Assembly: GCA_037127255.1 (NCBI GenBank)
Contig: JBANSL010000013.1
Span: forward strand, 11,800,688 to 11,864,687
DNA from: Persicaria tinctoria
Lineage: Eukaryota; Streptophyta; Magnoliopsida; Caryophyllales; Polygonaceae
DNA length: 64,000 bases
Reading direction: 5' to 3'
The position numbers were made by a program, and so were the translations under genes. The stretch's first letter is position 1; the number at the start of each line of letters is the position of its first letter. Under the pieces are notes generated by a model. It searched no databases. It saw only the letters and a program-made list of their open reading frames with translations, and was not told where the DNA came from. This document shows positions 1 through 11,660 of this stretch, in pieces.

Positions 1-46
1 ATTAGAGTACACGGGCATATTTTGTAATGTTAGGAAGATAGGGGTC

Positions 47-58
47 TATATAAACAGA
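47..58 (+). promoter_or_regulatory. Putative TATA box of the P450 fragment
   Basis: A TATATAAA-type box lies about 150 bases upstream of the first in-frame ATG of the cytochrome P450 exon, so the fragment apparently kept its own promoter. Inferred from motif and spacing only. Confidence 0.4.
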
Positions 59-74
59 TTGTCATGATCATTGT

Positions 75-178
75 AGAACACTTTCTTTTACGGCCATAAT
101 ATACAAGATTTCTTCTTCCCCATTTTAGAACACTTTCTTTTACAACAATAATATACAAGATTTCTTCTTCTCCATCTC
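75..178 (+). repeat. Tandem duplication of about 52 bp in a 5' leader
   Basis: The block starting AGAACACTTTCTTTTAC at 75 recurs at 127 with a few differences, so the leader before the P450 ATG contains two tandem copies with a period of 52 bases. Confidence 0.8.
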
Positions 179-201
179 CAATCTCGTTATCTTGATTTCC
201 T

Positions 202-405
202 ATGGAGAATTTTCAGTTTTCAATGGTTACTGTTGCTACAGTTGGATTCATAATTATCATCGTCAAATACAAGAGAAGGAACGATGGTGTCAGATGACTA
301 CTGCCTGGAAACAAGGGTTTCCCATTTGTTAGGGAGACCCTCCCAACTTGTTCAACCAAGCTACTCAGTAGGCCTTCACTTGTTTGTGAAATCGAGAATA
401 GAAAA
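202..405 (+). pseudogene. Cytochrome P450 first exon, broken
   Basis: From the ATG at 202 the frame gives a short hydrophobic anchor rich in Ile and Val, then KYKRRNDG, an in-frame TGA at 295-297, and directly after it, in the same frame, LLPGNKGFPFVRETLP. That is the proline-rich hinge and GxPxxGET block that follows the membrane anchor of clan-85 plant P450s (CYP716/CYP87-like). A second frame then carries PSYSVGLHLFVKSRIEK, the usual continuation before a first intron, so there is also a frameshift near 335-350. The exon ends in AAAG followed by TAAG, possibly a donor. No haem-binding or other P450 exon follows; the next coding blocks belong to EAF1. It is therefore a dead 5' fragment. Exact subfamily is uncertain. 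Confidence 0.65.
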
Positions 406-541
406 GTAAGTTAGATTCTAACTTTTCGAAGAATCCTTCATGCTTCTGTATCTTGCTGACAGTAATTATAGCTGTGCATCTTTACTTGTTGGAGAACAGC
501 TTTAGGTTCCAGGGTTCTCTGATCTATTATTCTCCTTGCAG

Positions 542-3500
542 GAAGATCTCTTCTATGTAGTTCAACCTGGTGCAATGCAAGCTTATAGAAAGCCTATTGA
601 AGTATATATGATGCAGTGTGAGGTATTCATTTACCAACTTTTTTTCTGCCTATTTCTGTGCTCATTCTTGTCATCTTTATAAGGGCGACAGGAGTGATGT
701 AGGATATCATGGAGCTCTGTGCCATTATAATCCATTATTTGCATTGCTGTAACTACTATTACTCATTCCTATCTTCTTATTCCCCCCTTTTGTCTTCCAA
801 GTGATGATTTGTGATGTTTTTGTGCTCCTGCAGAGAGCAGGTAAGACTATGCAAGAAGAGATTGATGCCTCCATTAATTATGCTTTGGCAGGTATTTCTG
901 AGAACATATTTTATTATTATTATATTGTATAATATACCAACAAATATGCACCTTTCTCCCTAGTTCCTTGTTCAGTTATTGTTGTTTCTGATATGTATGG
1001 TTTACAGAGTTTATATCTGAGGAGAATAAATATGAGGTGGATGAAGGTGGTTATCTGTATTACTTGCCTGGAGCCTTTGAGGGTTGCCAGCTTTCTAAGT
1101 CTTTACAGAAAAAACAGCAAAATCCTACGTCTTGTACCCCCACGCTATATGAACAGGGTGATCATTTCTCAATCACGGGTGCTCCACCTTCTGCCATTGT
1201 GGAGAAAAGGCTTACCAATAGGTTTGATGTTGGTTCTATTCCAATCAAACGTATACATACTGCTCCAAGACAGAGAATTGGATGTTCCTTCAACACTGGA
1301 GGCGATGCTTCTTGTGGGGATACTAATTCTTTTCATGATGAGAAGAGTACTTTGCATGGTGGATGCCTCATCCCCAAAGGCTTGGAGATTGAGTCAGGAA
1401 TGGACTTGGACAAGCTATCAACATTTGATTTAGCTGAGATAGCTATGCAGCCTAAAAAGAAGAAAACTAAACATCAGGTGCCATTTTTATAGTTGATTGA
1501 AACCTTTTTTTCTGGGTGACATTTTTCATTATATTTTTATAATGTCCATGTTCTGCATCGAGTTTATAGAACCCAGAAACACTTAATGACGTGGGTCTTG
1601 TTCCTTGTTTCATGTACTTATTTGCCACTGTTGAATTCTGGGTGTTATCAGGGTGCCGCATATGACCAAAGATGGCAGGTTGATTCCAACATGAAAAGTG
1701 GACAGGTTGGTCGTCTTTCAGAAATGTTGTTAAATTTTAAAGAAATGCAACCTTGTGTTAGTGTGGGTATGCGATAACTATATTTTGGAATATATTAGTC
1801 TACTTCAGAATGTCATTGTGTTAACTGGTATGTTTGTTTAGCAACACACATCCCTTGCAAAATTCTTCCAGAATCGAGCACAAGGTTTCTGGAACTGATT
1901 TGCAAATCTTGTGCCCACTCTTTTGACTTCCAGATGAAAAAAATTGAAAATAAATTTGAAACGACCCAATAGTTAGTCTAGGTACCTAAAATGCGGTTAT
2001 GTTAAAATTTGATATGTATCAGCTAATTGAACTATTATTTGGAATGAATGATGAGAAAGATCAATAATCCATTGTTCCATTGTCACTTTATTCTCTCTCT
2101 TTGTAAGCATATAGCCCAGGTTTTGTTACTCTAGAGTCTAGAGTGACTGGGTTGTCTGCGTAGTTAACTAAATTGATGTAAACTATGCCATGGCGAATGA
2201 CAGCTTTGGTAAACACTATTGTACAACATAGCTACATTTAGTGACTTGCTTATCTTGCTTTGTTATCTGTTTGCTCATCATATTTCACTTAATTTTTCGA
2301 GTGTCTCATTATTTTTTTTTATTATTTCCTTCTTGTGTGCAGAGTAACCATTTGAAAAAGAGAATGGGAACTCATCAATTTGAATTCAGTTGCGGTGGTG
2401 GTAAAGTTCTAGTTCATTTATTCTAATTTGTTTTCTCTTCTTTATCTCCATTGTTCAGTCAGTCTGTTGCTTTTCTATGTGCATTCTAATGTTATCTTTT
2501 CTAGGCCCATTTGGTTTGCATGCCAAGAAACCCAAGACAGTGAAGCAGTCACTGGATAATTCCTGTGGAACTACTGCTCTGATGACTAGCTCAGTAGCTT
2601 CTCCTGTGAGTTCCCAGATGATCAATTTGTCCAATCCAAACAAGCTCATTAAATTGATTAGTAGTCGGGACTCTGGTAAAATTACAAAACCACTCAAGGT
2701 ACTTGTCAATAATAACCTAGTGTGAGCATTTCCTTGTTGTTCAGTGGAAGAAAAATAGCATTATTCTTGTTCCTGTGTATAAACCTCATTTTATTGGTTA
2801 CATGCTGTGAAATTAAGCAACTGACCTTGATGTAGATACCTTCTGGAGAAACTGGGTCAGGTAGCCTGTGGTCTTTATTTGAAGACGAGGTACTTCCTCT
2901 TTTTTCCTCTCTCTAGAATAGAACTATTGCTAACATCTACAGCTCAGGAGCCTTGATATAATGGCCATGTTTGCAGGCTCTTGTTGTGCTTGTGCATGAT
3001 ATGGGACCCAACTGGGGGCTTGTGGGTGATGCTATCAACAACACCTTGCATTTCAAGGTATATATTCTGATCTTTTCTGTTCATTGTTCAAGGCATAATT
3101 GCCTTTCATTTATTTTATACATGTGCGCTAGCAACTTTACAATAGTTGTTAATCCATCTTTTGGAGCTTCTTTTTTAGTTAATAATATTTAAACTCTGCA
3201 ATGCTTTATTGATGAAAGCCATCTACATATTTGCATGATTGGCTTCACCTGGAGAAGGAAAAAAATATGGAACCTCCCAACCTTACTAAGTTGGAAATAA
3301 GAACTAATCCAGACAGGGTGCTAGTTGTGATGTTTGATGTAATTAACTATTGCTGAATAATCTTAAGGTTTTAGATGACAGATGCCCAATTGTCTCGAAC
3401 CTGTTCCAAATATCAGACAGTCGGTGAATGCAACCCCTTTATTGTTCCTTTCCCTTTTTTCTCAAACACATTGAATCTGGTAGCTTTCAGAAGAAACTTG

Positions 3501-6500
3501 TTTAGGACAACACATTCTGGCCACTGTCAAAAGCCTAGTGTCTCATGAAGTTTTCACAATGTCTCAAAGAGTCAGAAATTTGTGTTTAGCACTTAGGGAT
3601 GAGCAGCTGCTCCCTGAACGTGTTACGGGCATGGGCAAGTCACTGCCACTGGGAATGAATAAAGTTCTAGAGTATACACAGTTATGTTGGAAGAGTTCTG
3701 TTACATTCAAAATAGTTTATATAAATAAGGTACAGGAAGAAGGGTATCGTTGAATTTTGTAATTCAAAGGCATTTGCCTAGTATTTGGTCAGCAAGCTGT
3801 TGAATCTTCTGGAGATGTAGTGGAAGAACTGGCCATGGGTACTTTGGATTCCTACCAGTTTCTAAGCAGTGTGTCTTTTTTATCTGTGAATTTTAGTGTT
3901 TCGTGTGCTTTCCAATCTGTCAATCGTGGAGAGCTATTAAGCGCCCATTTCAAACGTGAATTTCAGTCAAACGGCCTCTGCATCTCATGATCTTATCCTA
4001 ACTCAGATAGTATAACAATTGGCTGATACTTATGACCATTATCAATTGCGCTGGTCAACATGAGTGGAATTTGTGGTGATGAGTGATGACTACCCGTATC
4101 TAGATGTATCTGTTTTTTTTTTTTTTTTTTGCGTATTCACTTTATGTTATGGGTCATTCAGATTAACCTAACGACCACAATTTGCATGCTAGTAGCATAA
4201 TCTTCATCAGATCCATCTAAAGCGGATGGAAATGTTTTGAAAAAATGTCAAGTTCTGAGAATTATGCGCTGGAAAAATAGTGGCTGTCAAATAGCCAGAG
4301 AAATTAGCTATTTTAATTTACCTGACAGTGATAATTTGTGCAATTCTTGGTTTTAAGGTTAACTTTTTGGAGAACTACTGACTTTACTTTCTTCTCTGAA
4401 TAGATCAAGTCCATTTTCCGGACGCCTAAAGAATGTAAGGAGCGGCACAGGATTTTGATAGAACAGACCTGCGGAGATGGGGCTGTTAGTGCTGAGGATT
4501 CAGAATCTTCTCAACCTTATCCATCTACTTTACCTGGCATCCCAAAGGCAATGATATTTGTCCATGATTCCATGTTCCACTATCTTTTTTCATCTGTTGA
4601 GCTTATCTTTGAAGGAGATGGTAACATCACTTGGTTTCGATGTTCCTGGGTATATTCTTTACTGGTACAGGGTGGTGCCAGACGGTTGTTCTTGCAGTTG
4701 CGTGGACCAATAGAGGAAAATACTATTAAATCTCATTTTGAGACGATCATATTACTTGGACAGCAGCAGCTGCATTCCAGAAATAATCAGGTAGTTTGCT
4801 ACGGTAGTAGAAATGCAGCAAATCAGCATTGCTTATCTGTCAGTCCAGATTTAAATGTTATTGTACATGCTTTTCTAAGTTCCAATATTTTAAGTATCAT
4901 ACTTTTTTTTTTTATTCAGATGCGCGATCATAAACTAGCTATGAAACTCTTTAATCTGTTAAATTTTGCTACTAAAATTCTTTCCCTGGTCGTGCGGTAA
5001 CTGGGATGATTTTGTTGCACATATTTGGGACTTTTAACTTTCATAGGATTAAAACACTAAGTTAAACCGTCACAAGCCCAGGTTCTTGTATGGCCAAAAA
5101 TTGTTTTTGAGAATATGAAGAACCTTGTGCTTCAATGAGAAGGCTACGTATGATTTCACAAGTTTTTGCATGTCCCTCCCTGCTCCATTTTCTTTGCCTT
5201 AAAAATACTGAGGTTTAATTATCTTGTATATCTTTATTTGCTAATCACGATCATGCTTCCACGGTTACATTTCATTTGGTCTGCCTTTGGAGGCTGTGTA
5301 GCTCCATGTGTGGAACTTGAAAATTAAGATGATGTGAGGTAGTGCATTCACTGTATTTACTAATTGCTACCGATCTTTCACAATGTTTTAGTTCAAACTT
5401 GTTATTGGTGCCATCATTCTGATGTGATATCAAATGGGATTGCTTGCCATGTTATTTTTTGCTGTCTTTGAATTTGTTGTGATGGATGTTCAGGGGCCTA
5501 AACAACTGGTATCTGTCCATGGTTCACACAAGACTGCGCTCTTGCAAGTTTTGCCAAATAATGTAAATGGGGGTGTTTTAATGTAAGTTCTGGTATTATG
5601 GTATGCTTGTGTTTTTGCTATGGTATTCCTGAAGCTGAAATTGCTTATACCACCCATGTCTAATTCAATCTTTTGATAAATGTTTTGATTAGGCCACTAG
5701 ATCTCTGTGACATGGCTGCCTCGATCCCAGATGTTTTTTCTCCTAATTCTCAAGGTTCCCATAACAGTGACTTGCCTGCCATGGGACTGGATTATAATCT
5801 GGCTTCACCATCAGCTCTACCTAATGATTTTATCAGGTAGTATGCAGAACAACCTGAGATATTGCTATCACTATATGCTAAGAGTCCAAAATTATGATAT
5901 TTTGATTTCCATGCGTCTTTTTCTTAGGGATGGGAGATATGGTGTTCCAAGGGCAAGCTTGTCGATTGATGAGAAGAAAAGACTTCAACAACATAATCCT
6001 GCATTATATGGAGGAAATATTCATCAAATACACATGCAAGTTCCTGAAGCATACATAGAAAATGATCAGGGTCTGCACATGTTACACGGGGGAAATGCCA
6101 TGGTTATGCCAGGGATCAATAGAAGCATGGAAACGCCTATACAGGGGATTTCTTCATCGTCTATGCTAAATTCAACGTGTATGGCTGCTTCCAACATTTT
6201 AACAGTGCCAAACAGCACGAAGATGCATTCTAGAGCTATTCCTGATCAAGGAAACTCAGCGGTAAGGCCTTGTGGTTTGAATAACTTTTGATATTATAAA
6301 TAAACCACTGATTGAATATGGACATTTTTTGCATCTTTTTATTTTTAATACTCGGTGCTAGTTGTTGGATTTTTAAAGCTAATGAGTGTTTCTTAAGAAG
6401 GGCGCACTAACATTTAATTTGTTATTCCATGGCTGTTTGGGAAGAGATTACCAGTTACTTTAATTTATGAGTAAAGATTTGATTTGAACGATGTTTCTGC

Positions 6501-7350
6501 TGTTTCTTTTCTATTATCATATGCTCACTAGAATAGAAGCTTCTAAGCAATTTGGACTGGACCACTGTACTGTGCTATTGTGCTTTGTTTAGTGAGCAAT
6601 TTATTTAATTTTTAATCATAGCTTGTCCATAATGAAGTTGGTCAATGATATATTTTTTCTTCTTCCTGTTATCACTTTATAGAATAGTAGTATTAGCAAT
6701 TTAGACAAACGGCATTGTACTTGGTGAACAATTTACTTTTGTAATAGTGTCCCCAAAATGAGCATATTGATTTGAATGGTATTCCGACTTCTTTCTCTGT
6801 TATCATTTGCTCGCTCAGTAATAGCTGTATATTGCAATCGAGTCCACTGTGTTGTGCTTCCTTTGATGAATAATATGTTTCTTTTTTAATCATAGCCTAT
6901 TCAGAATTCAGAGCATCAGGGGTATGTGGGGCCATCTACATTGGCAAACCAGTCTACTACTTCATCATCACACCCAGTTCATCACCAGCAGCAGCATCAA
7001 CAATTGCGACAGCATTCTGCTACTTTGAGCAATTCTCACCATCCAAACCTGCAACGTTCAGCTTATCCTGCCAGCGCAGAGCAGCAAGCCTTCGCTACGC
7101 GTCTTGCTACGGAAAGGCAGTTGCAAAAGCAAAACAGTTCAATGATGCAATTGCAAGCTTCGTCCCAGCCAGTACCATTGCCACCCCTAACAACATCTTC
7201 CCCAATGACTCCTGTCTCTTCTCAGCAGCAACAGAAACATCACGGGCTTGATCAGACCCCTCAAGCTGGTACAGGAGAAATGATTGAACAAGTGGGGAAG
7301 CGAAGCCAAAGCCATACTCAGCAGCTTCAGCGAGTCCGCCAATCTGTCAG
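542..7350 (+). pseudogene. EAF1: EAF1-like chromatin protein gene, truncated at both ends
   Basis: At least 15 exons match plant EAF1 (VID21), the platform subunit of the NuA4 histone acetyltransferase complex. I place them at 542-622, 834-891, about 1008-1477, 1652-1705, 2343-2400, 2505-2698, 2836-2889, 2977-3057, 4404-4547, 4671-4790, 5494-5582, 5693-5836, 5928-6261 and 6896-7350, with small uncertainties. Hallmarks are EDLFYVVQPGAM, DEGGYLYYLPGAFEG, the SANT/Myb block (LWSLFEDE, then ALVVLVHDMGPNWGLV, then FRTPKECKERHRIL) and a Gln-rich tail. The N-terminal half with the HSA domain is missing, and the last exon ends at a good donor (7350) with no recognisable continuation. All exons are open and nearly all splice sites are canonical, so decay is by truncation. 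One intron (4548-4670) starts with GC instead of GT. It is best read as a partial duplicate; whether it is transcribed cannot be told. Confidence 0.8.
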
Positions 7351-7813
7351 GTACCATCCTTCACATTGCCATAAAGTCCCAAGTATATGAAGCCTAGTCT
7401 TACTATTTTACACTACAGATAAGTGTTTTTGGGGCAATTTTGTATAATATCGCTGACTTAGAGAGCTTTAATAGGAAACAGGTAAATGTGTACAGGGGGT
7501 CTTTCATCGGTGCTCTTTTGAGTTCCAATATATCTTCTCCTTATTTTGGGTTTCCCAGTAGATCTTGTTAGGCCTTGTTCCAATGCACCCTTGCAGTCTA
7601 GTGTATGTATTGTTTGCCTTTCTTTCTGTTGTGTTTAGGCCCTTTGGAAGTTTTGTGAATATGATTCTCTAGTGTATGGACCAATTCAAATGATCTTCGG
7701 ATTAGGGGAAGTCTCGACAGCGTTTAGAGGGTGCATTCATTTCCTGTTTGTTTTCATGTCATACCACGAACCTCTCCGAGGGCGCCATTAGAAGGTGGAC
7801 CTGCCACGGTTTA

Positions 7814-7901
7814 TTCAAAGCTGTTGCGATCATTTGTATGAATGGATTTACTGTACCTTCAAAGCTGTTGCGATCATTTGTATGAATGGATTTACTGTAC
7901 C
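7814..7901 (+). repeat. Perfect 44-bp tandem duplication
   Basis: The 44 bases at 7814-7857, beginning TTCAAAGCTGTTGCG, are repeated exactly at 7858-7901. The block lies downstream of the last EAF1-like exon, probably in former 3' untranslated sequence. Perfect identity points to a recent duplication. Confidence 0.95.
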
Positions 7902-8308
7902 TAAGCTGGTTGGAAGATCTTTGTAGTGGTTGAAGAGGTGTGCAGATAGCCAGATACTGCAGGTAAACTCCAAAGTGCTACATGTAAGTTGTAACAGCCA
8001 AATATAAGAACAAGGCTATCTATTACTAGTATCTATTAATATAACTCGAATCATCACACCTCGACTAACAGCACTAGTATAAAAATCATTTATAGATTTT
8101 AAAATCATTTTTAATCATTTATATTTATTATTCATCTCTTTATTTTATTATTTTTATTTTTTAAATTATTTTTATGTTCTCTAATTTACAACATATAATA
8201 TACATATATATAGTATATAGTTAAAATTATACTACTTAATAAATCTATATTAACAAATTTAAATTGATAAATTTTAACTAACTAGAGTTTGAGACGCTAG
8301 TCTTATAC
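7902..8308. other. AT-rich intergenic stretch
   Basis: No gene or repeat with recognisable ends seen. The sequence is low-complexity AT between the EAF1-like fragment and a MITE. Confidence 0.6.
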
Positions 8309-8311
8309 TAA

Positions 8312-8630
8312 GGGTATGTTTGGCAAAAGCAAGTAACTTTTCGGAGCTTATGGTTTTGATATTTTATAGTTTTAATGAAATAAATATAAGATTTTAGTTT
8401 AATTAGTTTTTGAAAGCTTTTGAAATCTAAGCTTTTCAACAGCTTAGATTTCAAAAGCTTTCAAAAACTTTTGGTTTTTTATTCACAAGTTTTCAATAGC
8501 TACCATAACAGCTAGGTTTACCAAACACTATACTAGTTTATTAACATATATTTAACTCAAATAATTCAACAGCTTCAGCTACCCAACAACTTCAGCTTCT
8601 CCAACAGCTACCATTTTGCCAAACACACCC
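8312..8630. mobile_element. PIF/Harbinger-type MITE (Tourist-like)
   Basis: A 319-bp element with terminal inverted repeats GGGTATGTTTGGCAAAA on the left and TTTTGCCAAACACACCC on the right, flanked by the 3-bp target duplication TAA (8309-8311 and 8631-8633). These are diagnostic of PIF/Harbinger non-autonomous elements. It has no coding capacity and contains the hairpin listed at 8405-8469. Confidence 0.85.
8405..8469. repeat. Perfect 29-bp inverted repeat (hairpin)
   Basis: Arms 8405-8433 and 8441-8469 are exact reverse complements with a 7-base loop (TTTCAAC). The hairpin lies inside the MITE and would form a strong cruciform or, if transcribed, a hairpin RNA. Confidence 0.95.
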
Positions 8631-8633
8631 TAA

Positions 8634-9565
8634 TTCTCTTTTAAATCATTATTTTCACAGGAATTTCAGTGCTAAAGGAACAAATGCTTTTGATATTAAA
8701 TTGAAAAAAATCCTGTTATTTAGTGTTATGAATTTTCAAAGTTACAACAAATATCACCTTAGGTTGTTCATTTGACGGTTCGCTGGCCTCAAGTGTGGTA
8801 TGTTTGGCCCTCGAAGTCTTTCCTTATATAAAAATAAATATCACATTTTTTATACAATTTTTTACGAATATATGACGTGGCTTAAAATGAACACTGTCTA
8901 TCCTTTTTAGAGCTATTTGAGTCATATGATTGCAACATACAATTGTGTTGATAACGAGTCTCATAACACATCACTATCAATTGAAAGCATGTGATATTAA
9001 ATGCAAAAGAATTGATGGTATTTACTATGATCCAATTATTACCTCTTATATTCACACATGTCAATTTCATCTCCTTACAAATACACAATCAGATTCAGGG
9101 GCAAGCAATATGGAGAATTACCAGGATCACCATGATTCCTCCAAGAGCAAACCCCATTGTACCAACTAACATCTATTATGCTGCCCCATACATGGCATTA
9201 AGTTTTGCCCCATTATGTTTGTTGATCCTCACAACAGTCATCTCTATTGCAAGGTTATTCCATACAATTCGGAAGTTACCAATTTGGTTTTCTGAGTTTC
9301 GCAACACGATCTTTGCATTGGCGATTTGGCGGAGCACGAAACTTAGAAGCACATATGAAAGTAAGCAACACTTGGATCATCAAATGTAAGACTAAGGCTA
9401 GCAATTGACAACTATATTCCAACAAATGTTAGCAATGCAACTATGCATTTTTCAGACATCAACAGGTCAATAAACTAACATGCCATGTTTAAAGCATTGC
9501 AAACAAATCAAATTAACGAACTTTAAAGTCCCAACAGATGGCAAAACTAAAGGAAACAAAAATCA
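8634..9565. other. Intergenic region between MITE and trihelix gene
   Basis: No supported gene. Open frames here (around 8930-9390) show no family resemblance and no splice logic. The right end probably includes the 3' untranslated region of the minus-strand trihelix gene. Confidence 0.55.
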
Positions 9566-10618
9566 TCAACTGTTACCCATCTGAAATTTCTTGTCAGATG
9601 AAGGAGATGATGAAGGTGAAGGAGAGGCAGAAGATGAAGCAGCTGCAGCTGCATCAAAAGCTCTGGAGATCATATCAACTGTTTTCTGCTGTGCAACAAG
9701 AATCATCTGCATTCTCTTGTTCTCCATCTCCATCCTGTACCTCTGTGTCTCTCTCATGGCTTCCATCTTCTTCCTCTCCATCCTCATGAACCTCTCTGAA
9801 AACTCCCTCATTTGTACAGCCAGTTCCCCCATCACGTCTATGCTCACGCTCTTTTTCCCTCCTCCAGCTTCTTCCTCTGCTTCATCTTCTTCGTCGTCTT
9901 GATCGTCTTCTTCGTGTTCAACCGCCTGGTATGGAAGCTTGCGCTTCTGAAATCTCGGATTGGTTGGGATCGGATTCGAGCAAAACCTCAATCTTGGATC
10001 CCCGTGCTTGAAATCCCCCATTTTCTTTCCGTTCTTCAGGAATCCGTCAACCATGTGCCCGAATTCATCCACCCTCCGATCCGTCGAAACCCTAGGTTCG
10101 AATTTCCGCCTCTTGGCGACCTCGTGGCCGTAATCTTCATCATCCCTGTCATCATCGTCGTCCTCTTCGTCTTCGTCGTCGTCGAAATCGTGCTGGCGGT
10201 TGAGAGTGGCGACAGGGAGAGCGACGGAGATCGGGAGGGGGCCGCGGTCCATCTGTTCCATGAGCTCGAAGTAAGGCCAAGCGGAGGGGCTAGGGCGCTG
10301 CTTCTCGGCGCGATAGCGCTTCCGGAGCTTCTCGATCTTATGTCGGCACTGCGTGCCGGTCTTGGAGAATCCGTTACCGGAGGAGGAGCGGCAGCGGACG
10401 GCGACGGTGACCGCTACTTCCTCCCATTGGGAGGCCTTGAGTTGGCCGCGCTTGAGGGAGTACCATTTCTCCTGGTAGGCGTGGATGAGGTTGATGGTCT
10501 CCTCGTGCGTCCAGGGGATGGGGTGGGGCTTCTTGGCGACGGTCACGGTGGCGTCGCCGTCGGAGGAGGGCGAATTCGATGCGTTTGCTCGATGAAGATG
10601 TTGGGACGGTGCAGCCAT
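9566..10618 (-). CDS. Trihelix transcription factor, SIP1/ASIL clade
   Basis: A 350-residue intronless protein. Residues about 32-105 form a trihelix (GT-factor, MYB/SANT-like) DNA-binding domain: PIPWTHEETINLIHAYQEKW, then SQWEEVA, then the KTGTQCRHKIEKLRKRYR helix and the WPYFELMEQM fourth helix. A long acidic Asp/Glu stretch (about 145-163), a basic KRRKF nuclear signal just after it, a second acidic run (about 236-253) and a C-terminal amphipathic coiled coil (MGELAVQMREFSERFMRM through MISRAF) follow, which is the architecture of the SIP1/ASIL-like subfamily of GT-element-binding nuclear regulators. The start sits in a CCATGGCTG context and nothing in frame upstream resembles the family. 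The gene looks intact, and length fits. ORFs on the other strand through this GC-rich gene are shadows. Confidence 0.92.
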   Translation of the reverse strand: MAAPSQHLHRANASNSPSSDGDATVTVAKKPHPIPWTHEETINLIHAYQEKWYSLKRGQLKASQWEEVAVTVAVRCRSSSGNGFSKTGTQCRHKIEKLRKRYRAEKQRPSPSAWPYFELMEQMDRGPLPISVALPVATLNRQHDFDDDEDEEDDDDDRDDEDYGHEVAKRRKFEPRVSTDRRVDEFGHMVDGFLKNGKKMGDFKHGDPRLRFCSNPIPTNPRFQKRKLPYQAVEHEEDDQDDEEDEAEEEAGGGKKSVSIDVMGELAVQMREFSERFMRMERKKMEAMRETQRYRMEMENKRMQMILVAQQKTVDMISRAFDAAAAASSSASPSPSSSPSSDKKFQMGNS

Positions 10619-11660
10619 GGATGGATGTTGGGAGAGAGAGAGAATGGGGGGAGATGGTGGAAATTAGGGTTTTGAGGAGAGAGATGGAGAATGGGGTGGC
10701 GGTGGTGGTTGGGGTGGTGGCGGTGGGGGTGAAAGGGGGAAGTAGGTGGGCCCCATCCCGGCTATTGTGCGCCGGGTGGGTAGGGGTTGAGTTTGAAGTT
10801 TGAACTGTTTGATGCAACCTGACCCGATTAGGAGATGGGTGGGGCCTCGAATCCCCGCTTCCATAACCGGGTCAAAATAAACGGGGTGGCCTACGAGTAG
10901 TTTTTGGTTTACCGGACCATATCATGTTACTGGCATGAAACAAGTTCAACTCCACGTTACCTAAATACAGCAAAAATTGCCTTGGAAGTATTTTATTTTG
11001 TACTTGAAAACAGATTGTTGATATCAACTATTCGGGTTGGAAGTATTTTTTGCTTGAAAACAGATTGTTGATATCGACTTTTCGGGTTGGTTGATATTTG
11101 GCCGACATAACAAGTCACTGTCGATAAGTTATTTTTAGGTGAAAAGACTTGCTGACACTGAAAGTCGGTGACGGAATTTTTTTGGGTGGATGGAAAAAGG
11201 CTCTTTAAATTATAACTGCCAATGTAGAACTTTATGAATTATAACAATAGAATGTAACAAAGCAGGCAAGATCACAGAATATATAGCAAGTAATGAAAGC
11301 TGGGAACTTTATGAATTATAACTGCCAATGTAGAACTTGAAGATCATTGAATAAGCATAAACGGTATTTCAATTTTCAGCCTCTTTAAATTAGCTACACA
11401 ACCACCCTGTCAGAATCTGAACATTTCAGCTTTACATAAGGTGCAAATCAAAGGGCACCTTCGTTCACTGAGTTCAGCTAAACATATGCCGCCTATACAT
11501 GTTAAAACCCCATTGTGATATATGTCCAAAGGTAATGGCGATTTGAAGCTTGCTTTCTGCTTGCTCAATTTAAAGATAGCATTGGTCTGAAAGGGAGTGT
11601 TAATAGACATTTGCGGTTGTGAGAAGTGCAGATTCTCGGCATAGCTGAGGGTGATCGGAG
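10619..11660. other. Intergenic between divergent regulatory and convergent 3' ends
   Basis: Contains the trihelix promoter and leader (CT-rich, seen as GA-rich on the plus strand at 10630-10700) and the 3' untranslated sequence of the SFH gene. A block of about 40 bases with the words TTGAAAACAGATTGTTGATATC occurs twice (about 11005-11030 and 11053-11080). No coding gene seen. Confidence 0.55.

Noticed and set aside
3538..3753. 71-residue open frame as an extra EAF1 exon
   Set aside because: No resemblance to EAF1 and no splice sites in phase; it lies in the long intron after the SANT exon.
9812..10675. 287-residue plus-strand open frame
   Set aside because: It is the antisense shadow of the intact trihelix gene, Val/Leu/Asp-rich from the complement of acidic codon runs, with no domain.
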